Origin: Uloborus plumipes
Lineage: Eukaryota > Arthropoda > Arachnida > Araneae > Uloboridae
Length of the DNA: 64,000 bases
Reading direction: 5' to 3'
NCBI GenBank assembly: GCA_038373865.1
Contig: JAXGGA010001631.1
Coordinates: 81,514-145,513 of the forward strand
The notes under the pieces are model-generated. The model had not been told where the DNA came from, searched no databases, and was given only the letters and a program-made list of their open reading frames with translations. The position numbers and the translations under genes were made by a program. Every line of letters starts with the position of its first letter. Position 1 is the first letter of the stretch. Below, in pieces: positions 1-11,910 of this stretch.

Positions 1-1072
1 CAAATATTTGTATTGAAATAGCACAGAAACCACTTACTTCGATTTTGCAGATCTGCTGGAGGGAAAATGCAAGATTACAAAACTTTCGGTTAGCTAATTT
101 TTGTCACAGTGTCATCTGAAAATATTGATGACACCTACCAAGCCACGGCCAAAACATTCGTTATGGCATCCACAGATTTGAGTTTTACTCTTGTTTGGGA
201 ACGTCAGTCTGGAATAGCCTCGGTTTTAAATGTTGCCTTAGTCAAGCTATGAGGGGGGTAATTTTTAAGACATTATCTGCTCAGTTTTTTTTTTTTTTTT
301 TTTTTTGAAACACGCAGAATATTCTCTCTGAGATACCTAATCGTCACAAATAGTTTAGTTTTTAAAATGACCAGAATATGGTTATTAAAACCATTTACTT
401 CATGATGTCTCTTGAAAACTTTACTGAAACCTCTTTTTATACCGATTAACGATCATTTTACAACAAATTTGAAGTTAGATTTTAAAAAAAATGATGTAAT
501 TACACGTGAAGTTGTACATGGATACATTAGGGAAAAGAACGAATGCTGACAAAATGTTTAATTCAGCTTTAAAACAATGTGCATCTAGTGTTGAGAGTTG
601 TATTGACTCACAGCTACTCATCGGTATCAGTACATGTTCGTTTTCTCTTCCGGGATGCGTAGCTAAGCAGCCGCGTTTGTAAATAGACATAGTCCGTCTC
701 ACTATGGTAGGCATTCGACAAATAATGAAAATCACCCATTTTATATGCATGCCACTCGCAAAATAGTAAACATTGATGCATCACGAAAAAAACTTGTTTT
801 AACAATGTTTGATTAAAACAACTTTGGCTTCTTTTGTTTTTAATCAATTTTTAAACATATTTGTCTGAAGGCATATGCCAATAATCGTGAGTTGGATGGA
901 ATACAGCTTTAATTCCACCAGAATCTTCGGTAGTCTATGTGAAACATAGCACTGAATGGAACCATAATTTTATAGGAAGACAAAAGTCCACAACACATAA
1001 TTAAAAATACTATCGATCACAAAATTAAAATAATTTGAACTCTTCACAAAAGAAAGTGATAACACTATTTAC
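1..1072. other. Left-edge sequence, probably next CenG1A intron
   Basis: No further CenG1A exon is recognisable here. The sequence is AT-rich with a long T run near 285-306. A minus-strand reading frame at 614-847 has non-random-looking residues near its end but matches nothing I know, and no clear splice context supports it. Confidence 0.5.
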
Positions 1073-1214
1073 CTTGAGTTCCAACCAAGATTAAAGGCAC
1101 CTCGCCGGGACTTCGATAATGCGACATCTTCGTGTAATAATTGTAGATGGCATTAAAGGACGCTTCATTTTCGAGGCTGAACACATATATCACTGCATCC
1201 ACCCAACAGCTAAA
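1073..1214 (-). CDS. CenG1A: Centaurin-gamma (CenG1A/AGAP) exon, end of GTPase-like core
   Basis: This 142-bp exon on the minus strand encodes FSC then [20 protein letters not shown], continuing to a conserved [10 protein letters not shown], the position of the fourth GTPase motif in AGAP proteins. The acceptor is TTTCTTTAACAG and the donor GTAAAT. It begins in phase 0, fitting the exon ending at 28429, and leaves one base for the next codon (expected Asp of GTQD). The following exons (rest of the GTPase-like domain, PH, ArfGAP, ankyrin repeats) should lie to the left of the window. Residue choice is close to insect and other arthropod CenG1A rather than vertebrate AGAP, from memory of the family. 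Confidence 0.95.
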
Positions 1215-4200
1215 CTGTTAAAGAAACCAAAAATACATACCATTAGTACTTAGGTTTCGATTTTCGCAAGTTCAAAGGAAAATTAAGGACACTAAAAAAG
1301 GAAAGAACGAACGAAGGAAAAGATTAAAAGTTTATCTGTGTACAGATAGAGCCGGAAAATCGAATAGATTGCTTTTAAAAACCAAAGAAAATAAAAAAAA
1401 ACTACATGCACGTAACACTGGTATGAATTGTAAAATATAACGGCGAGCCCTCAAAACTCAAAAAAATATACGAAAAGTTCACATCCGTAATATCTGAAAC
1501 GTAAAAAAATAACAGATTGCCTACAAAGAACTAAGAAAATACAAAATTTTAAAATCTATAACGAAAGGAATGGAGAAAATATAGATTCTCTACAAGGCAG
1601 TAGATGATTTTGATGTCAGGGTTTGTTCCATATTTATAAAGTTAGTCCCAATTTGAGAATTTCATTTTCATTTCGAAAAATAATTCACTACATATTAGAT
1701 TCGGTGACTTGCATTCTCCGAAATTGATCATTAAATTCAACTTTAAAGGAATACATTTTGCAATCAATGACGATTCACAATTTAAAAGAAAAGTTAGACC
1801 AATTAAAAAAAAAAAGAAAAAAAAAACAGACCCATGGTCCCTACATTAAAAAATCATGTTTTCCTACTATGTTCAATATAGTTTATTGTTACTTATTTTC
1901 ATTATCACTATTATTATTATTGTTATTTAGACAACAATTAAAAATCAAATCATTCATGAAACTGCCAAAAGCTGGCAGTAAATCGTACACCAAATTTCGC
2001 AGTACCATGATAATTTGTTAAATGTGTCGACATTTACGTTCATGTTTACAAAATGTTAATAATATCTTCAATATAGTATGAACAACTCAAAAATGGAAGT
2101 ACCGGTATGTTTAATGACAAAAAAAAGTCTTAAAACAAAAAGTTTATTTATAATTTAAGTGCAAGTGTAAAGTAAACCAACAATTATTATTCAAAGAAAA
2201 CTTTTATTATCTGCCAAAAAAGTTACAGCGAGAGAGACTTTTGAGCGCAAACATCAATGGCATAAAAGAAAATCAACAACATGAGTGGCATTGAATTTAA
2301 ACTTAGAAATTATTGATTACTTATATAGGGATCGACTAATTGTGACCTAATTTATTGAGTAATGTGTAAAACTAATGGTTTTATACTTTTTATACATACG
2401 TAATTATCCATATTGGAAATGAAACATGTAATGAGCAGACTTTGAAACAAAAAGTATCCAACATTCATATAATTTATTTTCTCAATCTCCGCGAAGTTCT
2501 TAATTAGGTTCCTTGATGAAGGTGATACGTGTTACAATATTTCTGCTAAAATTTACTAGATTTCCTAATTTTACAATATACAATCGAAAATATACATAAA
2601 TGAATAAAATAAAAGAATTGAAATATTTTTTTTTAATCAGCAGTTATAAAGGCATGTTTTTTTTCGTTTTGAAGAACCTTTTCTTTTTGATACAATCAAA
2701 CTCGAAATATTCCAACTCTCAAAAGCAACACTTGTAAATAAAATAGTATAAAAGTTAACTTCTCAGCGATGAATCGTATTAGCAGCTGTTAGGTACGTAT
2801 CCAATCAAAGCCAAGATAATATTTTCTCAGTCGAAAATCATAACTAACCATCGATTTTCATTCAGTTTTGACTCTATCGCGTGACCATAATAATTAGTTC
2901 CTATGTTACTTTCGCCAAACATGTCCTACTAATCTAAATGACAAAAGTATCAAAGGTTGCTTTTTCTTTCTTTCCTTCACTCTTTTTTATTTTTTGAAAG
3001 ATTCCCTTAAACCAAATATGTGGGTAAGCAAATATTTTGCAATAATTTTTGCAAAATTTTTGCTCTTTAACCAACTCATGATAGCTTAGCTATAAGATGC
3101 ATTTAATTCAACTAAAAAAAAACAATAGAAAACTGACTGCACCTACCAGTTTAGCAAATATATGAGAAAAAAACCACAAAAAAAAACAATATTTCAAAAA
3201 TTACTATACAAAAATAAAACAGGTGAATAATTTGAAATATTTGTCATCAATTAAGAAAATATAAGTCGCACTGCTGTACTTTCAGGAAAGCTTACGTATT
3301 AAATTCAAAATACAATTGAAAAATAAAATAAATAAAAATATATTTTTTTTACTCTCTCTCTCTCTTTTTCAAGAGAGAAAAATACATTCATCAAGAACTT
3401 CAAAACAAAACTTCGAAATGAAAATTTAATTTCATACTTGCTCTATACTTTACACTTGGGAATGAATGCATTTAAAAAGGTGACATTCAAAATCTGAACT
3501 TAATTTCCCTAGAGTAATTCCCTGATTACTTTAACTACTTAAATGACACTTTTAATTAATTTATACATTAATTTTTATTACTAGACTGTTCAAAATTGAA
3601 TTTCATCATATTCTATCATGAAACAGTTGTTTAAGATAACAAAAAGCAGTTTTTAATTAATCATACAAATTAATCTCTAAAATTTCGATGTCAAATTACA
3701 AAATGCAGTAAAAATTTGAAAGAAAATCAAATTAAACCGACATGTAATTATTTTCAACAAATACTAAAAAATATATTTTACTCAATTACATGTAAAATTT
3801 TAAGCGTACACCTGAAATATCCTGGTGAAGGACGCTTGAACAAGATACTTTTGGTATAAAAAAATGAAATTTGGAAAGTGCCTCTAAAATTATTGGGGGA
3901 CTAAGACCGACACCGATTGACACATATTTCCTCCAGCTTATGCTCCTACTTTTTTTTTTTTTAATTTGACTCCATCGTCCCGCAATTTGGCCCTTTTTAA
4001 TGGAATTAAAAATTATTTTCATTCCTACGTATTTTCATCTCATTACTTACGAAAGTCGCAAGGACATATCGCGCACTGAGAATAAAATGGGCACATCTTT
4101 ACTGAAGCAAATACACCCGCAGCTCGATCATGACATCTTGAGACCGCAGTTTCGTCCTTATTTTAGACGCCTCAGTCAGGAATAGGCAATAATCGAGCTG

Positions 4201-7200
4201 AAGGCAGCTATCCTCTTGTTGTAGCCAAAATCTTTAATGCTAATCCAATTCAAAAAGTGCCTCTTTCATTCTCGGTGTGCAATATATATAATAAAGAAGT
4301 GGTTGTGCGTATAAATATAGAAAAGCAGCAGCTTAAATTGTCAGGAATAATAAAAATAATTTTGTCATTATTTCAAAAATAACTCTGAAACACTTTTTTT
4401 AAAAATAAGTCATACAGTGAATGAGGAAAAAAAAACAACGATTCTATAAACAAAAAAAGAACATAACAGCGACGCAGTTACGACCAAAAAACTTACATAT
4501 CAATAAATTGCAGTTCATCAAGAATAAGAAAATAAGACAAAAGACAAGAATGAAACTTCTCATCGATCCTATTTCACGGGGGGAAAAATACTAAAAAGCA
4601 AAAATCTGAAACTTAAGCAGCATTTTAGCAAAGAACTATTTTCGAAATAAAAGCACATCGCACAAGAGGGTTCGTTCTCTACTCATTTTAATTTTTGGAA
4701 AACATTTCTTTCGACGGCCATTTTCCAGAAGAACGTAAAACACACTATCTACTTTCGCGTGAACTAAAGAGCATGCACGAGAAGAATTCATTTGCAGCAA
4801 GCAAAACGAAATCAATGCCCGGGAAAAAGCCGTTTTCTTTCATTACGTTAGATAACACTTTACGCGATGGAAAGAAAGAACTTGCTTCCATTTTTGGTTA
4901 CACTTCTTCTTTATCTTTACTTTTTACTCGCATGAAATGTATGCATGCCATGGGGTAAAAATAAACGTATGTCCATTTGGAAAAGAAGTTTTTCGAAAAT
5001 GAAATTCAGCAAGCAAACATAAATGTCCATAAGTGTCATCAATCAATATTCGTTATAATGATTAAAAAGAAATACATTATGACGAATGCAAAAAAATAGA
5101 AAAAAGGATGTTGTATCTTCTTTCTTCTCTTGTTCGGTGACTTATTTTCAAAAGCTTGCAAGCTGGGCAGTTTAATATAGTACTTTTACAACAGTCGTGG
5201 AGAAAGACATTTGGGGAAATTATTCTATTGTTTTCAGTCCGTATATAATATAAGTTTCGAAATGATTTTTCATTATCTTTACGGTGAATCGCTAGACCAG
5301 AAGGATTTGAAATTATTTTCGAGTTATCTTTCTGTATTTTTTTTTTTTTTTTTTTTTTTAACATGTGCATTTTCCCCCGGAATAGTGGTGTGGTTGGCAA
5401 GTAGTTTACCTCTTTTCGAAATTACCCTTCAATTTGAATAATTAGAGGGGTTTTTTTTGGGGGGGGGTCTATGAGACGATTTTCAATAAAAGAAAATAGT
5501 ATGAAATAAATCTCTAGCTCTTTCTGAGAAATAATGATACATTCGATTTCATCAAAACTTTTCTGCACCCTAAGCTGCTATGATTCACTCTGCAAATATT
5601 AAAATGTACATACATTCCAGGCTCCAAATAATTCAAAAAATTCACCCCGTCCAGAACGAAAATTTGGATTCAAATTTGTATGTTTCAATCTTCTAACAAT
5701 TCATCAAATTTTCAAAAAAAAAAAAAAAAAGTGTGAAACTCACACAGTATAAACTTTTACAAGATGTTTTCGTTAAATTTGTAAGAATTGTTTCACGACT
5801 CATTCGAATTTACAAAATCCATGGCAACTTACTTGATTATTTCAAAGTGGAAAAACTGTACAACATACAAGTTAACTTCGTGCAGAAATATATTTTTAGA
5901 GCTCATCATGAATAAGTATCAACTATTTCCATCAACTATGTTATTAATATCATGATCAGGGTTCGCGTTTACCCGCTATAGCGGGTTTTTTACGCAAATT
6001 CTTCTAGAACGGACGCAACATTCACGTCGTTTCGGGTCCCTGGGACCCAAAAATAATAGTTTATGCCAGGAGAAAAAAAATCCGATCAAAAAGTAATTTC
6101 GGACCCGTGTGAATCGAAGAACTCCAGAAAACTAGTGCTGATTTCATGCTGTATATAGTTGAACTTTTACAATCATGAAAGGAGGGGAAAGAATAAAAGA
6201 AACCCATCCTTATCAGCTAACTCAATGACCCCCTATTGTGTTGGCCAGGCAATCCTAGTTCTAAGAACGGGTTCGGATACAGCTGTGACTTGGACATGTC
6301 AATCACCCCCACCCTCCGCTCTATTCTTAAAAGCCTCATGACATTGCACATGTTGACCCATTGTCCTCCCATTCTTTTCTTGGAATTGAATAGTAAACAT
6401 CATACAGGTACGAAATTTTCATAGTATTTTAGATCTTTTTTGTCCGTTTTTCGTTAGCACGTGGAAAATAGGCTTAGTGAATTTTGGCACATTTTTACTG
6501 ATTGAGCAGCTATCTTTTAGCATCCGTTTCTGGTTAGTTATTTTTCTGATTATTTCCTAAATAGTCCCCAGTGCAAAGCCTACAGAGCTAAAATACAATG
6601 GTATTTTTCCCCTTGTCGTATCCCCCCCCCCCCCGAAAAAAAACGGCAATTGAAACATATTTTCTGCTGGAAATTTAACTATGATTTTCCTCCGCGGAAC
6701 ATTTAGTTTCATTTTGCTAAGCATGTTTTACTTTATCTTTCTGATTTGTTTACAGATTTTTTCAATAAACTAATCAACATAATTAAAAATATTCTTAAGA
6801 CATAATTGTGCTTTCCCAACCACAAAGAGTTTTTTTTAAACCTTTACACAAAAAATCAAATGCTGATTATAAGTCTTAGGAAATAACAGAAGATTATAAT
6901 CATGGATTTATCCTTGTTTTTATTTATTGCCAGAAAAACTTGCTTCTTTGATTACAGCTTCTTGTGCCATTGTGTTTGACAGTACACATCTAGGAATACA
7001 TTGATGTCATGAATTCAAACATGTCCAATACCAGGAATTCAAATAAAAACCTTTTTATTTTGTGTCTTAATACGTCTAATATTAAACCCATGTTAAAAAA
7101 AATTAAAGGTGAAAATCTAAGTTATCTCCTTGTAGCATCATTGATTTATGCATCAAATTTTGCGAAAAGTTGTCAATTTAGTACATGAAATCAATGGATT

Positions 7201-7381
7201 ATTGTGCATTTTCAGATCAATTTTAAACAAATGTTTTTACTAATATTAGTTAGCTGTGTCTAGTTACAAAAAAAATAATGATAGTTAAATTATACCTGCC
7301 AATTTTAAATTTTATTTATTTTTTAGTAAGTTTTAGTTATTTATTTTTTGCAAAGAGTGTAGAAATAAGCAACATATTGTA

Positions 7382-7518
7382 CTATTTTCTACATATTATC
7401 TCCAAATGGAGTGCATAATAGGCTGTGTCCTCCACCCCTTCTGAAGTGACCCTCAATATAATCAATCTTTTGTAGCCTGCTGTTTCAAAAAGGTTGTGCA
7501 TCCCTGCCGTAAATATCA
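7382..7518 (-). mobile_element. hAT-type MITE fragment
   Basis: On the minus strand the segment begins CAGGGATGCACAACC, a common hAT terminal pattern, and runs into a degraded interior. I did not find the matching opposite end nearby, so this is a fragment. The reading frame across it is a by-product of the repeat rather than a gene. Confidence 0.4.
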
Positions 7519-7828
7519 TTAAACATCCTCTTTCAAGAAAACTTCGGAAGTGGCACTGGAAAAAAAATATTTTTGAGTAAATGAACATACTTTACGAGAA
7601 ACTTTGCGAGGGCTCTAAAATCTATTCAGCAAAAGATATTTTGTCTGTAATACATTAATTACATTGATAATAAAAAAAATCTATTATTCACACTATTTCT
7701 TTTAGTTAATTATCTTTACAGAGCATTTAATACTTAGCATATTGAGTATAACATATTACTGAAATTACACCTATTTTGCCACTAAACATTGCAAACGAAT
7801 GTATTTACAATGATTCATTCTAAATCAT

Positions 7829-8440
7829 CGCCGATTTTAACATCATTCAGTGAATTTTTCGCAAAATATCGCCAATTGCGCCAAATTGAACCCAAATTCA
7901 AAAAAAAAAAAAAAAAAAAAAAAGAATTCGCCAAATTTGTCGCCAACTTGGCGATATGTCGCCAAGTTGGCGTCAAACACTTGGCGACCAAAAGCTTGGC
8001 GACATAACGGAAAGTGGTCGCGCCAATGCATATCTTTCCCTCTGCATTGAAACACTGATTTTCCCCAAAAAAGGGGTAAAACACCCCCTTGGGAACATTC
8101 AAATGCAACCACAAGGGGAGGTGCACAACTAGACCATCCTCAGAGCCTACATACCAAGCTAGAAGCTTCTACGGCATATAGTTTTTGAGTTATGCGACCC
8201 ACATACGCACACACGTACATACAGACGTCACACGAAAACTCGTCGTAATTAACTCGGGGGTGGTTGAAAAATTTTTTTCGGCTGCTTATATGTTGGTAGG
8301 TACATATGCACGTGCTGACAGGTCAAAAAAACTAAGGAATTTTCATTCGGGGGTGAGCAAAATCAAAATTTAGACTCAAATTTGAGTGATTTTTTTTTCG
8401 CGATCACAATACTTCCTTTACTACGTAAAAGGAAGTAACT
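7829..8440. repeat. Interspersed repeat shared with the insert at 41970-42416
   Basis: About 300 bp (7829-8129) matches the minus strand of 41966-42247. The shared part includes a run of TTGGCGA/TCGCCAA motifs able to fold, and a GGGGTAAAACACCCCCTT stretch. The copy here continues rightward through a conserved-looking stretch to a hairpin at 8411-8436 (ACTTCCTTT...AAAGGAAGT type). A poly-A run interrupts the copy near 7900-7923. Family unknown. Confidence 0.7.
8411..8436. repeat. Terminal hairpin of repeat block
   Basis: ACTTCCTTTACTACG pairs with TAAAAGGAAGT, giving a short stem with a small loop at the right edge of the repeat block. It may be the terminal structure of a non-autonomous element. 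I recall similar ACTTCC...GGAAGT ends in chelicerate repeats, but this is memory and not verified. Confidence 0.45.
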
Positions 8441-9393
8441 AGAGGAAAAACTCCTTTATTAGTATAATTTACTCATTCACCAAGTTCACTTGTTTTCCAT
8501 TCAAAAGTGTGCACACAATTAATAATTTTTTTCCCGGGGAAATATATATGCAATACATTTACAACATTTGTATTTTAATAATAATGTTATTTTATTCAAA
8601 TATTTTGGGACTCAATTTTCTCATCAAAGGACTCACTTTTTTTTCATTAATGGGTCCATGGGACCCAGGTAGCAAATAGGTCAGCGCGAACACTGATGAT
8701 AAAATCAGTTTAAATCAAAATGCTGTTTTATCGAATAAAATATATTATAGCAAGGATTGATGTTTTTATAACATATTTCAAATACCAAATTGTCTCTCAT
8801 AAGTAGCATATAAGAGTGTAGTCACAAAGATTTGAATTTGGTATAAAGCATTTTATGCTACTGAATTTTAATTGAGTAATACTGTTTTTGAAAAAATATA
8901 TCGTAAGCAAAGTCAACGGTATTTTACAGAAAATAAGCACGTAGTTTCAAAAAGATTATTTTTTATAAAATAATTAAAGTACATTCAGCTCATGTAATGC
9001 ATTTCGAAAAAGCTAGTTCAGACATAGCAGCACTTAATTGCTCAATTTCTCAGAAAAGTGAAAAATGCAATAAAAATAAACCAAGGAATTCTAAATTCAA
9101 GCAAAGTATTCATTGCATACCTTAGAGATGACTGCTTACAAATTGTATTTTTGTGCCGTATAAGAATTTTTACATACACATTAAGATGATTAATAAAAAT
9201 GCCTTACTCTAAACATTACTTTGAAAAACTAGGGAATAGTAACAGCAATACTATTGAATTAGCAAAACGATAGTAGCCTGACTACTTCTTTCAACATGGA
9301 GCTAATTAAAAATTAGATCATTAACAGATCCACAGCACTGAGATTAATTACGTCAACCGCCTTTAAATCTTGGTCAAATACCAACAGATTACG

Positions 9394-9569
9394 GCCCGGT
9401 TTCCTAGGAGTGAAATCGTCGATCTCTGGCGAGGCGACAGACGCCGCCGCCTTCTGCGCATGCGCCTGAGCCGCAGAGTGACGTCGCTTCATGCCACGCT
9501 CCAATCAAACTGGTTCTGACTCCAGCGTGCGTCGCGCCCGGCGTCAGCGACGATTCTAGGAAACCGGGC
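9394..9569. mobile_element. GC-rich 176-bp MITE, copy 1
   Basis: Termini GCCCGGTTTCCTAG and CTAGGAAACCGGGC are inverted repeats. TTA flanks both sides within 1-2 bp, which would fit a PIF/Harbinger-type 3-bp target site, though the exact boundary is uncertain. The interior is CpG-rich (GCGCATGCGC, CGTCGC repeats) in an AT-rich landscape. A copy of the same 176-bp length at 38855-39030 differs at only a few positions, so both insertions look young. Confidence 0.8.
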
Positions 9570-9726
9570 CTTTACGGTTGAACCCGATTACTAATATACA
9601 GGGTGGTTATAAATTAACAGGAGGTGTTTGGAGCCCTCTAGCTCGCGAACTACTGGGCGAAACATTGCCAAACTTCGTGAGCATGCATATTAGACCATGG
9701 GATTTTGATTTCTGGAATAAAAAAAA

Positions 9727-9975
9727 TTAGTTTGAAAAATTACCACCAGGGGTAAATTTGGCGCTGTTAAAGTGTATTATTATGATTATCGAAGAATTAA
9801 TTGCTAGTAACAAAATATGCATCCATATTATTTGCAAAAATGACTTTTTTTGGCACAAATGTGGTTCGATATGATTGCAGTTGTAAAGGTGTAAGAACTG
9901 CATACCATGCAGAACATTTTCTACGGCAGCTCGTAACATATCAGAATGGATTTCTCTAATTTTTAAAATTATCAT
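9727..9975 (-). pseudogene. Remnant of mariner-like transposase C-terminal tail
   Basis: The first part of this frame, KIREIHSDMLRAAVENVLHG followed by MQFLHLYNCNHIE, resembles the usual C-terminal tail of DUF4817-type transposases, where an 'I..IP..ML..V..N...R...C....G.H' pattern is common. Only the tail portion is meaningful. The rest of the frame runs into the inverted repeat. Its position, downstream of the HTH on the same strand, fits an internal deletion that removed the DDE domain. Confidence 0.55.
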
Positions 9976-10085
9976 ATCTTTTAAACTTGCGATATCAGAA
10001 ATGTTTCTTTGATAGCATCAAAGCATTGTTCTTTAATAGGATTTGCAACTTCGTCAACTTGTAGCTGATTAACCGTTTGGCGCCC

Positions 10086-10364
10086 CTAGCCTGGTTGCTG
10101 GGCTAGAAATCCAGTCATTTTAAACCGCTTAATCATGTTTCTTAAATTTGTTATGGTCAGCGGGCCTTTTCTCAACTGCTTCACTCGCCGAAATTCTCGA
10201 AGAGTAACATTGGCATTTTCATCACGCTGATAGTAGAGCTTCACTAACAAAGCGCGGTCCTGCATAGTTAAAGCCATCAAGAGGCAACTGCGCTCAGAAT
10301 GATGAGAATGCTCCCAGTCAGTCATTTTATACAGATGATCGCTAAACGCAAAACGTTTATGCAA
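10086..10364 (-). pseudogene. Mariner-like transposase N-terminal HTH (DUF4817 type), truncated
   Basis: The frame includes LTMQDRALLVKLYYQRDENA and LREFRRVKQLRKGPLTITNL, the typical helix-turn-helix start (DUF4817-like) of a family of mariner-related transposases that is abundant in arthropods. The frame closes at an in-frame stop after 92 residues, shortly after the HTH, and no DDE catalytic domain follows. The upstream residues before MALTMQD may be outside the original start. It lies wholly inside the 9599-10715 element. Confidence 0.8.
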
Positions 10365-11910
10365 ATTATTGCATTCTATTTGGTTGGTGGACAGCTATTT
10401 TGTTCGTGGTGATTTTTTTTAATAGAAAATTCTACGGCGATCACATTAAACCTCATTTGCAAAGAACAATCATTTTTGCTTGGCGAAATTGATTTATACA
10501 GCATCTTTTCAAGTTTAATTCGCGATATTCAGTGTAATACACTTTTACAGCGCCAAATTTCCCCCTGGTGGTGATTTTTCAAACTAATTTTTTTTATTCC
10601 AGAAATCAAAATCCCATGGTCTAATATGCATGCTCGCGAAGTTTGGCAATGTTTCGCCCAGTAGTTCGCGAGCTAGAGGGCTCCAAACACCTCCTGTTAA
10701 TTTATAACCACCCTGTATTTAATGTAAAATACAACATTTTAACCTCTTTCACACCCGCAATAAAAATAGTTGCGTCAAACACTAGTAGCCACATTTGTGT
10801 GTGTGTATTTTTAATTATTTTTGCGCCAATGTTTAAGAAAGACAATACAGAATTATACAACCCCCCCCCCCCAAAAAAAATGTCTTGCGTCTTGTAATAA
10901 ATACCAATCTAATAACACAACATGTAAGTTACTCCGTTAGTTTCCATTTTCTTGATAAAAACAGAGAAAAGGAAAAACAAAACAATATAAGAGAGCAGAA
11001 TAAATGACCTACAAATCACAAGTAAGAAATGAACCAGTTTAGAGTTTCAAATACACTTTACATGAATAACTATCAAATCCAAATCGCAGTCATTTAAAAG
11101 TTAACTGTTCGACGATACTTCTTTATATGCATACCTGAATGCCCTTAAATGGAAAAAGTGTTATCTTGACATCAACATTTTCACTTTCGTAGCCGTTGAT
11201 ATAACACCTAGCCCATTACTCATCTCCATCCATCCGGAAACGTTTACCTGGGAATCTTTTCAATGAATGACAGTCATCTTGATACTCACAATTTTTATCT
11301 CGTGCCCTTTATCTGAGCTTTTACCAAAACTAAATAATAATTTTTTAGTCGCTTCGTCTTAAAAACAAATTAAATCTTCATCCATTTTTGATATTCATTT
11401 ACGTATGCTTTTTATAATTTAATTTAGCAAGAAACTAATCCAATTTGGTTTAGGATTCTCTTTCAGTTTAAAAAACTAAGAAAAAGTCAAATCATAATGC
11501 AGAAGTTTTGAAAAGAGTTAACTCTGTTGAAGAAAATTTATTTATTTATTTATTTTTAATATTCGCATAATAAATCTTTAAAGAATCTTTTTTTTATGTT
11601 TCAATGAAATGCAGTAAGAGTTTTCCTGTAAATTGAGAACCTGCAGCCAATAATATGAAATATTTGTATTAAAATATTTTTTACGTTTACTATAAAAAAA
11701 GAGAAAAGCTTTATTTTTTTGAGCAAGGTTGTATACAAAACATAACTTTAAAATGTTATAAAGCTTTGACAGCTTCGATTTGAAGTGTGACATTCTGACG
11801 CCGTTTTCTCGTAAATGACAACAAAAATTCAGATAAAGTTATTAAAATATCTTTAATGGCAAAATTTTTACTGTAGGATGATTCTATTTTTTTTCCACAA
11901 AATTTAAATT

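Larger units (their letters stand above)
5957..8695. mobile_element. Candidate hAT-like element with CAGGGTTCGCG termini
   Basis: The left end reads CAGGGTTCGCG and the right end is the inverse of CAGTGTTCGCG (10 of 11 matching). Both ends carry a subterminal GGGTCC..GGGACCC palindrome: GGGTCCCTGGGACCC near 6036-6050 and GGGTCCATGGGACCC near 8652-8666. This supports the pairing. I could not find a convincing 8-bp target duplication, so class assignment is tentative. No transposase frame remains. The interior contains a hAT-type fragment (7382-7518) and a repeat block (7829-8440). Confidence 0.55.
9599..10715. mobile_element. Tc1/mariner-type element with ~183-bp inverted repeats, internally deleted
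   Basis: The element starts CAGGGTGGTTATAAATTAAC and ends with the exact inverse, flanked on both sides by TA (9597-9598 and 10716-10717). The inverted repeats extend about 183 bp (roughly 9599-9781 and 10533-10715) with only a few mismatches. Between them, on the minus strand, are an N-terminal helix-turn-helix segment and a C-terminal tail of a mariner-like transposase, with the catalytic core missing. This is a clear internal-deletion derivative. Confidence 0.9.

Noticed and set aside
614..847. Minus-strand frame with residues such as SETDYVYLQTRLLSYASRKRK
   Set aside because: Composition looks partly coding-like, but I recognise no family, there is no convincing splice context, and it does not match the expected next CenG1A exon.
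1758..2021. Plus-strand 87-residue frame
   Set aside because: Low-complexity Lys and Leu runs in AT-rich intron DNA.
5957..8695. 8-bp target duplication for this hAT-like element
   Set aside because: Flanks ATCATGAT and ATGATAAA do not match; the element is kept on terminal and subterminal symmetry only.
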